NCBI GenBank assembly: GCA_934630995.1 | Contig: CAKTXU010000175.1 | Location: 1 to 5,009, forward strand | Origin: an uncultured Eubacteriales bacterium | GTDB lineage: Bacteria; Bacillota; Clostridia; Oscillospirales; Acutalibacteraceae | Direction of reading: 5' to 3' | DNA: 5,009 bases | Shown here: positions 1 through 4,674 of the stretch, piece by piece | How positions within the stretch are numbered: the first letter of the stretch is position 1 | How the letters are laid out: each line of letters starts with the position of its first letter | The notes under the pieces: model-generated | Told to the model about the DNA's origin: nothing | Seen by the model: the letters and a program-made list of their open reading frames with translations, nothing else | The model's database searches: none | Position numbers and translations under genes: made by a program

Positions 1-308
1 TGGCCCCGGGCTCCGTTCTCGTCGATATCTCCATCGATCAGGGCGGCAACTGCAGCGTGACGAACCCGGGCAGCGTCGCCGTCGTCCACGGTGTTACGAT
101 TAACGGCATCAAAAACATACCCGGTCTGCTGCCCGTCAGCTCCACGGGGATGTTCGCGAACAATATTTACAATCTGCTGAAATACTTGGTAAACGACGGC
201 GTTCTTCAGCTCGACGGAAACGACGCCGTCATCGCCTCCGCTCTGACGACTATCGGCGGAAAAATCGTTCATCGGGGCGCACTCGAGGCCATGAACGCCG
301 GCGAGTAA
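1..308 (+). CDS. pntAA: NAD(P) transhydrogenase subunit alpha-1 (domain I), 3' end only
   Basis: This is the C-terminal ~101 residues of the soluble NAD(H)-binding subunit of proton-translocating transhydrogenase. The frame is open from the first base; codons run from position 3 to the TAA at 306-308. What is seen: the AlaDH/PNT-family signature PGSVLVDISIDQGGNC at the start, then the conserved NIPGLLPVSSTGMFANNI stretch, which aligns with the 'LPGRLPTQSSQLYGTNL' segment of E. coli PntA as I recall it. The protein ends about 60 residues after that motif, with no membrane helices, so the alpha subunit is split, as in Rhodospirillum-type enzymes; in E. coli one PntA chain carries both parts. 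Alanine dehydrogenase shares this fold, but the following pntAB and pntB genes settle the call. The GTG at 57 is an internal valine codon, not a start. The true start lies outside the window. Confidence 0.95.
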   Translation, partial: APGSVLVDISIDQGGNCSVTNPGSVAVVHGVTINGIKNIPGLLPVSSTGMFANNIYNLLKYLVNDGVLQLDGNDAVIASALTTIGGKIVHRGALEAMNAGE

Positions 309-326
309 CGAGGGAGGAGAATCGCC

Positions 327-623
327 ATGAACCCTGTCATACTGATTATCGTCTTCATCGCGGCCGCCCTGGTGGGCTACAAAATCATCTCGAATGTCCC
401 CAGCCTCCTGCACACGCCGCTCATGAGCGGCATGAACGCCCTGTCGGGCGTAACCGTCCTCGGGGCGCTGACCGCCACGGCTGCGGCGGTGCAAACCCAG
501 AACAAGGCGCTGGGCGTGATCGCCATCTTTCTCGCCATGCTGAACGTGGCGGGGGGCTTCGGCGTGACCCATCTCATGCTGAGGATGTTTCAGTCCAAAG
601 GCCAGTCTTCCAAAGGAGAGTGA
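327..623 (+). CDS. pntAB: NAD(P) transhydrogenase subunit alpha-2 (membrane domain, 3 TM)
   Basis: A complete 98-residue integral membrane subunit that, together with PntB, forms the proton channel (domain II) of transhydrogenase. Three hydrophobic segments are visible at about residues 3-22, 36-58 and 61-85. The family signature LLHTPLMSGMNALSGV (residues 27-42) is the counterpart of 'HTPLMSVTNAISG' in E. coli PntA. Length fits the usual ~95-110 residues of split alpha-2 subunits. Start: ATG 327 preceded by a strong AGGGAGGAG (311-319) with 7 nt spacing, 18 nt after the pntAA stop. The stop at 621-623 lies only 3 nt before the pntB GTG, so translation is probably coupled. The residue that is the channel histidine in Thermus-type alpha-2 subunits (in a NFIHG context, from memory) is Ser40 here, as in E. 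coli; see the finding on channel histidines. Confidence 0.95.
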   Translation: MNPVILIIVFIAAALVGYKIISNVPSLLHTPLMSGMNALSGVTVLGALTATAAAVQTQNKALGVIAIFLAMLNVAGGFGVTHLMLRMFQSKGQSSKGE

Positions 624-626
624 CCG

Positions 627-2021
627 GTGATGACCGATTTGTTCTATTACATCGGCTGCGCCGTGCTTGTCGCCGGCGTGCTGGCCGGTATCGCCATGAT
701 GAGCCGGGTCAGGCTGGCGGCCGCAGGCAATCTTCTGTGTGCGCTGTGTATGGCCGCGGCCATTATACTCACCCTTATCCAATACGATATCGTGTCGGAG
801 GGCTATCTCTGGGCGGCCATGGCGGCAGGGCTGGTTTGCGGGCTGATTTGGGCGGCGCGTATCAAGATGATGGAAATGCCGCAGGTGGTGGCACTGCTGA
901 ACAGCTTCGGCGGCGCCGCATCGGCCGCCGTCACGGCCATATCGCTGCTGGACGGGTATGAGGTGAACGCCTTCGGCCTGATTACAGGCGGCCTTGCCCT
1001 TGCCATCGGTACCGTCACCCTGACGGGAAGCCTTGTCGCCGCGGGCAAGCTCCATAAGCTGCTGCCTCAGAAGGCTGTGGTCTGGCGCGGACAGCAGGCG
1101 GTCATCATCGGCAGCATCCTAGCCATGGGCGCGTCCGCCCTGCTTCTTGCCCTGCGGGCCGTGCCGCTGCCTGTATCCGTCATCCTGTGCGTATTCTTCA
1201 GCGCGGTTTTCGGCATCGCTTTTTCCATCCGGGTCGGGGGCGCGGATATGCCCATCACCATCTCGCTGCTCAACTCTCTGTCGGGGGTCGCGGGCTCTGT
1301 CGCCGGTATGGTGGTCGGCGATCCCCTCCTCGTGGCGGTGGGCGGCGTGGTCGGCGCCTCGGGTCTTCTGCTGACGCAGATCATGTGCAAATCCATGAAC
1401 CGCCGTCTCGCGGACATTCTGACGGGGAAAACCGCACTTCCTCTCCTCCCTGTCCGGGAGGCGCAGGCTGCCGCGGGAAGCGGGGATGCCCCCCCGCCCG
1501 GAAGAGACGCCTCACCTGACCACGCGCAGGGGAAAGCCTCCGGTATACCGCAAACGCCCAAGCGGGTGATCATCATCCCGGGCTACGGAATGGCGCTGGC
1601 TCAGGCGCAGCAGCTCGTGAAACGGCTCGCCGACAAGTACGAGGCGATGGGCGCGAAAGTGGATTACGCGATACACCCCGTTGCGGGAAGGATGCCGGGG
1701 CATATGAACGTTCTTCTGGCCGAGGCCGACGTTCCTTACGATAAGCTCAGGGAAATGGACGACATCAATCCGGAATTCGATGATTGTGATCTGGCCGTCG
1801 TGGTCGGCGCAAACGACGTGGTCAACCCGGCCGCCAACACGGCGGAGGGCACGCCCATTTACGGCATGCCCGTGCTTAATGTGCAAAACGCCCGGCATAT
1901 CCTGGTGTGCAACTATGACAGCAAGCCCGGCTACGCAGGGGTGGACAATCCCCTCTATCACATGGAGCATGTGACGCTCATGCTTGGGGACGCCGCAGAA
2001 ACCCTGAAAAAGTTGCTCTGA
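627..2021 (+). CDS. pntB: NAD(P) transhydrogenase subunit beta (domains II and III)
   Basis: A complete 464-residue beta subunit (E. coli PntB has 462). Residues ~5-256 hold nine hydrophobic helices of proton-conducting domain II, with the conserved EMPQVVALLNSF (TM9 region), RVGGADMPITISLLNS (retaining the Asp and Asn conserved in the family) and IMCKSMNR motifs. A Pro/Ala/Gly-rich linker (~275-310) leads to cytosolic nucleotide-binding domain III: PGYGMALAQAQ at ~318-328, then IHPVAGRMPGHMNVLLAEAD, VVVGANDVVNPAA, PGYAGVDNPLY. Start is ambiguous: GTG 627 has AGGAG (614-618) at 8 nt spacing; ATG 630 follows directly at 11 nt and gives numbering closest to E. coli. Odd features: N429-Y430-D431 sits where E. 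coli has the Lys-Arg-Ser that binds the NADP 2'-phosphate, and N92 replaces channel His91. Family assignment is firm; cofactor preference is uncertain. Confidence 0.96.
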   Translation: MMTDLFYYIGCAVLVAGVLAGIAMMSRVRLAAAGNLLCALCMAAAIILTLIQYDIVSEGYLWAAMAAGLVCGLIWAARIKMMEMPQVVALLNSFGGAASAAVTAISLLDGYEVNAFGLITGGLALAIGTVTLTGSLVAAGKLHKLLPQKAVVWRGQQAVIIGSILAMGASALLLALRAVPLPVSVILCVFFSAVFGIAFSIRVGGADMPITISLLNSLSGVAGSVAGMVVGDPLLVAVGGVVGASGLLLTQIMCKSMNRRLADILTGKTALPLLPVREAQAAAGSGDAPPPGRDASPDHAQGKASGIPQTPKRVIIIPGYGMALAQAQQLVKRLADKYEAMGAKVDYAIHPVAGRMPGHMNVLLAEADVPYDKLREMDDINPEFDDCDLAVVVGANDVVNPAANTAEGTPIYGMPVLNVQNARHILVCNYDSKPGYAGVDNPLYHMEHVTLMLGDAAETLKKLL

Positions 2022-2120
2022 ACCGCTGAAAGCAGCCGGTAGACCGCCCGCCGTAACTGAGCATTTGCTTGGAAATAGGCGTCCCGCCTTGCTGGAGCGG
2101 TTGTCCCCCGCGCGTACAGA

Positions 2121-2165
2121 AATAAGGCCGTCCGTTTGAGAGCCGGGCGGTCTTATTCCTTTTTT
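2121..2165 (+). terminator. Rho-independent terminator of the pnt operon
   Basis: A 14-bp stem pairs aataaggccgtccg (2121-2134) with cgggcggtcttatt (2144-2157) around a 9-nt loop, followed by CC and six T's (2160-2165). Two of the fourteen pairs are G-U in the plus-strand transcript and would be A-C mismatches in the minus-strand transcript, so the stem is tuned to end transcription coming from pntB, about 100 nt upstream. The A-rich left foot gives some bidirectional appearance, but the long T-tract is on the plus side only. Confidence 0.9.
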
Positions 2166-2245
2166 CAGCCGGAATCAGGCTGATACACAAGCGTATACCG
2201 CGGCAGCTCCGCCGGTGCTCCGTACAGCTGCAAAGAAGAAGCGCC

Positions 2246-2344
2246 CTCCCGGGGAATAGGGGGAGACAACCGCCTGTCCACAGGCGAGCCGATAGTCGGC
2301 CGGGGGTGCTGAACGCGTGACGCCTCCTTTGGCTTGCCGCGTTC
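2246..2344. repeat. Run of four short inverted repeats (hairpin cluster), function unknown
   Basis: Four adjacent potential stems: ctccc/gggag (2246-2250 with 2261-2265); cgcctgt/acaggcg (2271-2277 with 2280-2286); gccga/tcggc (2288-2292 with 2296-2300); and gaacgcg/cgcgttc (2311-2317 with 2338-2344), the last containing a small inner gcc/ggc. None is followed by a T-tract on the plus strand, and none by a good one on the minus strand. They lie directly beyond the stop codon of the minus-strand dnaC-like remnant, so they could be a 3' structure of that transcript, an unrecognised structured RNA, or chance pairing in GC-rich DNA. The strand is not determined. Confidence 0.35.
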
Positions 2345-2345
2345 C

Positions 2346-2900
2346 CTATATTCTATCGGTGCCGGCTTCCCACCCCATGCCCTTTTCCTTCGGCTTCACG
2401 TCCGGCGGGATATCGAAATCCTCCCCCTCCCCCGCCTCCTCCTGGGAATTGTCCGCCGTTTTCCGGTGGCTCCTGGAGGTGACGGTATAGGTGGCGCACA
2501 TGGCCCGGATTCTGTCGCATATCCTGGCCCCCAATTTTTGGCGCAGCTCCTTGACATCCGCGTTGGTGGTGATAACCGTCGGGGTGCGTTCGTTGTACCG
2601 CCGGTCGATGATGTCAAACAGCCGTTCCCTTACCCATTCGCTGGGATTCTCCGCCCCAAGATCATCCAGCACCAGCAGCTTCGCCTCCTGCAGCCCCCGG
2701 ACAATCTCCCGGGCGCCGCCGCACTCCACGGAATTGTAGGACGCTCTCAGCTTTTCCATCAATTCCACCGTGCCGGTGAACCGGATGCCGCTGCGGGGCG
2801 GACAGGCTCTCCGCAGGCCCTCGGCCATATACACCGCCGTATCCTCCGATACCGGCACATAATCGATGACGGCGTTGACGACGGCGGCCGCCAGATGGGC
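2346..2900 (-). pseudogene. DnaC/IstB-like AAA+ ATPase (helicase-loader family), 5'-truncated remnant
   Basis: The conserved part is the C-terminal ~184 residues of a DnaC/DnaI/IstB-like ATP-binding protein. Intact members load the replicative helicase or assist IS21-type transposition. Residue numbers below count from the upstream GTG at 3110, the start of the open frame. Seen: AHLAAAVVNAVID (71-83), matching the helix after a P-loop; VELMEKLRASYNS (115-127); Walker B LLVLDDLGAE (D149, D150); sensor 1 TPTVITTN (N183); GARICDRIR (R196/R200, likely arginine finger); then a hydrophilic acidic tail to the TAG at 2346-2348. The Walker A motif expected just before 'HLAAA' (GxxGxGKT) is absent: the frame there reads VLFFRDTAHL. 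The extension back to 3110 resembles nothing in the family, has no convincing ribosome site, and overlaps a hairpin/T-tract and the downstream gene's promoter. I infer a deletion-truncated or decayed gene. A diverged live gene with an eroded P-loop is the alternative. Confidence 0.75.
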
Positions 2901-2909
2901 TGTGTCCCG

Positions 2910-2959
2910 AAAAAACAGCACAAGCGGGCCGCCTGTCCACGATGGGTAGGCGGCCCGCT
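2910..2959 (-). terminator. Minus-strand intrinsic-terminator-like hairpin at the remnant's broken end
   Basis: A perfect 12-bp inverted repeat, agcgggccgcct (2923-2934) and aggcggcccgct (2948-2959), closes a 13-nt loop. Read on the minus strand the stem is followed by TGTGCTG and then TTTTTT (2915-2910), and preceded by a GGGAAAACG tract, which is the layout of an intrinsic terminator. On the plus strand the tail is only CGTTTTCCC, so the minus orientation is favoured. It lies inside the open frame that runs into the dnaC-like remnant, about 10 nt upstream of where homology begins. That placement makes no sense for an intact gene. Confidence 0.6.
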
Positions 2960-3074
2960 CGTTTTCCCTTCTCTGTTTCGGCGTTCCGCCGCTGCACTGC
3001 ACGGCTTCCACGCTTGCGCGAGGTGACGAGGGGATCGCCTCCTTTTTCCGCACCCCGTTAAAGAAGAAAATTTT

Positions 3075-3104
3075 ATGCCGTTCGACAGGAAAATATGGTA
3101 TACT
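3075..3104 (+). promoter_or_regulatory. Extended -10 promoter for the SWIM-protein operon
   Basis: TGGTATACT at 3096-3104 fits an extended -10 element (TG, one base, then TATACT, 5 of 6 matches to TATAAT). The -35 is weak: ATGCCG at 3075-3080 with an 18-bp spacer, which is common when the TG extension is present. It sits in a short AT-rich island (about 3058-3104) in otherwise GC-rich DNA. Transcription would begin near 3110-3112, leaving a leader of about 74 nt before the ATG at 3185. Confidence 0.6.
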
Positions 3105-3109
3105 GGACA

Positions 3110-3184
3110 CGGTCCGGATCCCGATACCAGCAGGCTATTCCGACCTCTCCATTCAGCGGACCGGTTCAAGGAGGATGAGACAGC
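3110..3184 (+). promoter_or_regulatory. 5' leader of the SWIM-protein mRNA with end-closing stem and ribosome site
   Basis: The leader begins at about the predicted transcription start with cggtccg (3110-3116), which is perfectly complementary to cggaccg (3157-3163). The 7-bp stem would close a ~40-nt loop and end 4 nt before the ribosome binding site AAGGAGG (3168-3174, 10 nt from the ATG at 3185). The stem could protect the 5' end or hold the ribosome site accessible. I do not recognise a known riboswitch class. Confidence 0.4.
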
Positions 3185-4621
3185 ATGCGAACCATTACCG
3201 AACAGATGATAGCCGCTCTGGCGCCGAACCCGGCCGCGGCGGCCAATGGGCGCAAAATATCGCAGAAGGGCGGCTTTGTCCGTCTCGAGCGGGCACCGGA
3301 CGACACCTTTTATCTGGGGGAATGTACCGGAAGCGGCAGCAGCCATTACATAACCACGGCGGATTTTCTCGACCCGGCCCAGCCCGTGTTCCGCTGCACC
3401 TGTCCCAGCCGCCAATTCCCCTGTAAGCACAGCCTGGCCCTTCTGTACGAAATACTGGCCGGCAAAACCTTCGCCCTCTGCGATATTCCCGAGGACATCC
3501 TCCAAAAGCGCGCCCGCAAGCAGGCACGCGCCGAAAAGGCCGGGCAGGCACCGGACGGCGAAAAGCCCGCCGCGCCGCCGAAGGTCAACAAGACCGCGCG
3601 CGGCAAAAAGCTGAAAAAGCAGCTGGAGGGGCTTGAGCTGACGGCGGGACTGGTGCGGGAGCTGCTGAAAACCGGCCTGGGCGCCATGGGCGGCGCGTCT
3701 CTGAGCACCTACCGGGAGCTGTCCAAACAGCTGGGGGATTATTATCTGCCCGGGCCGCAGCGGCTGCTGAACCGCCTTATCCTGGAAATCGACGCCTTTC
3801 AGAAGGACGGCGACGACAGCCACTATGAGCGGGCGGTGGAAACCCTGGAACGGCTGCAGGCCCTGGTGAGCAAGGCCCGGCACTATCTGTGCGCCAAGCT
3901 GGAAAGCGGCGACGTGGCGCAGGACGACAACCTGCTGTTCGAGGAGCTGGGCGGCATCTGGAAGCTGACGGATTTGGCCGCCTTGGGGCTGAGCAAGCAA
4001 AACGCCCGGCTGGCACAGCTCAGCTTCTGGGTGGAGTACGACGAGGCCGGACGGGAATACGTCGACACCGGCTGCTGGGCGGATGTGGAGACGGGCGAGG
4101 TGAGTCTGACACAGAACTACCGGCCTGAGAAGGCCCTCAAATACGTGCGGCAGGACGACACGGTTTTCGGCGTCGCCAACGTGCCGGAGGCCTGCTATTA
4201 TCCCGGCGAGGGCAACCGCCGGGTGCGCTGGGAAGGGATGGAGCTCTCCCCCCTCACCCCGGCGGACCTGGAAAAGCTGCGGGCCGCCGCCCTTCCCCTG
4301 GCCGCGGCGGTCAAGGAAGCCAAAAATCTGCTCAAAAACACCCTGTCCGCGCCGCTGCATATCCGTCTGGTCCGCATGGCCCGCATCGGACGCACCGCGG
4401 AGGGGATTGCCCTGGCGGACGGGGACGGCGGCTCCATTCTGCTGGGGGACGCTCCGGGAATGGAGCCCACCGTCATGCGGCTGGGCATTCTGCCCGATCC
4501 GGCCCTGCTGGAAAATCAGGTGCTGCTCGGCGCTTTTTATTATGACAAGGCATCCGGGCGGCTCAAGATGCAGCCCCTGTCCATCCTGACGCCGGAGCAG
4601 ATCGTCCGGTTGCTGTATTAA
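3185..4621 (+). CDS. SWIM zinc-finger family protein
   Basis: A 478-residue soluble protein with no signal peptide or membrane helix. The SWIM motif is FRCTCPSRQFPCKHSLALL: C71-x-C73-x6-C80-x-H82, the CxCxnCxH zinc ligand set, a fold associated with DNA or protein binding. It is followed by a strongly basic, low-complexity linker (~residues 108-145, many K/R plus a Pro/Ala run) and a long, mostly helical C-terminal region (~150-478) containing FWVEYD and TGEVSLTQNYRPEKALKY. Strong ribosome site AAGGAGG precedes ATG 3185. The next gene begins 53 nt downstream in the same direction with no terminator between, so they are probably co-transcribed. SWIM proteins of this length stand next to HEAT-repeat, MoxR AAA+ and VWA proteins in many bacteria (E. 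coli YehQ with YehL/M/P is comparable). The biological role is not established as far as I know; zinc binding is inferred from the motif. Confidence 0.88.
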   Translation: MRTITEQMIAALAPNPAAAANGRKISQKGGFVRLERAPDDTFYLGECTGSGSSHYITTADFLDPAQPVFRCTCPSRQFPCKHSLALLYEILAGKTFALCDIPEDILQKRARKQARAEKAGQAPDGEKPAAPPKVNKTARGKKLKKQLEGLELTAGLVRELLKTGLGAMGGASLSTYRELSKQLGDYYLPGPQRLLNRLILEIDAFQKDGDDSHYERAVETLERLQALVSKARHYLCAKLESGDVAQDDNLLFEELGGIWKLTDLAALGLSKQNARLAQLSFWVEYDEAGREYVDTGCWADVETGEVSLTQNYRPEKALKYVRQDDTVFGVANVPEACYYPGEGNRRVRWEGMELSPLTPADLEKLRAAALPLAAAVKEAKNLLKNTLSAPLHIRLVRMARIGRTAEGIALADGDGGSILLGDAPGMEPTVMRLGILPDPALLENQVLLGAFYYDKASGRLKMQPLSILTPEQIVRLLY

Positions 4622-4639
4622 CGCCGTTCGCAAGCGGCG
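4622..4639 (+). promoter_or_regulatory. Small hairpin in the SWIM-HEAT intergenic gap
   Basis: Immediately after the TAA, cgccgtt (4622-4628) pairs with agcggcg (4633-4639) across a CGCA loop; one of the seven pairs is G-U. No T-tract follows (next bases are gcatagaatc), so it is not an intrinsic terminator. It may stabilise the upstream mRNA 3' end or tune relative expression of the two genes, or be incidental. Confidence 0.35.
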
Positions 4640-4674
4640 GCATAGAATCAAAACCGTTCTGGGAGGCGAAGCAC

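Larger units (their letters stand above)
2022..2345. other. Intergenic region between convergent pntB and the dnaC-like remnant
   Basis: There is no credible coding sequence in these 324 nt. They hold the pnt terminator (2121-2165), a small 6-bp hairpin (tcagcc/ggctga, 2165-2183), and a run of short inverted repeats from about 2246 to 2344 (listed separately). I looked for tRNA, SRP RNA, RNase P and common riboswitch cores by eye and recognised none. Left of the terminator (2022-2120) I see nothing assignable; it is probably the 3' untranslated part of the pnt transcript. Confidence 0.7.

Noticed and set aside
1067..1576. A 169-codon minus-strand frame inside pntB
   Set aside because: It lies antisense to strongly conserved PntB sequence, is rich in Arg/Pro/Ser/Ala, shows no family resemblance and has no ribosome site I would trust.
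1978..2190. A 70-codon minus-strand frame over the end of pntB and the terminator
   Set aside because: It spans the plus-strand terminator stem and the pntB 3' end, with no recognisable motif; most likely chance.
2022..2345. tRNA, SRP RNA, RNase P or a common riboswitch in the intergenic region
   Set aside because: No T-arm GGTTCRA-type motif in a cloverleaf context, no SRP GGAAGG/AGCA tetraloop region, no RNase P conserved core and no riboswitch signature could be found by eye on either strand.
3025..3048. Resemblance of ggggatcgcctcctttttcc to the 3' end of 16S rRNA (GGATCACCTCCTTT)
   Set aside because: Only about 14 nt match, with a mismatch, and the conserved 16S sequence upstream is absent. 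It is better seen as chance or as the complement of a purine-rich ribosome-site-like sequence.
3061..3110. Possible minus-strand promoter and GTG start (3110) for a full-length DnaC-like protein
   Set aside because: TAAAAT on the minus strand has no -35 partner, no ribosome site precedes the GTG at 3110, and the first 70 residues are unlike the family. The AT-rich island is better explained by the plus-strand extended -10 promoter.
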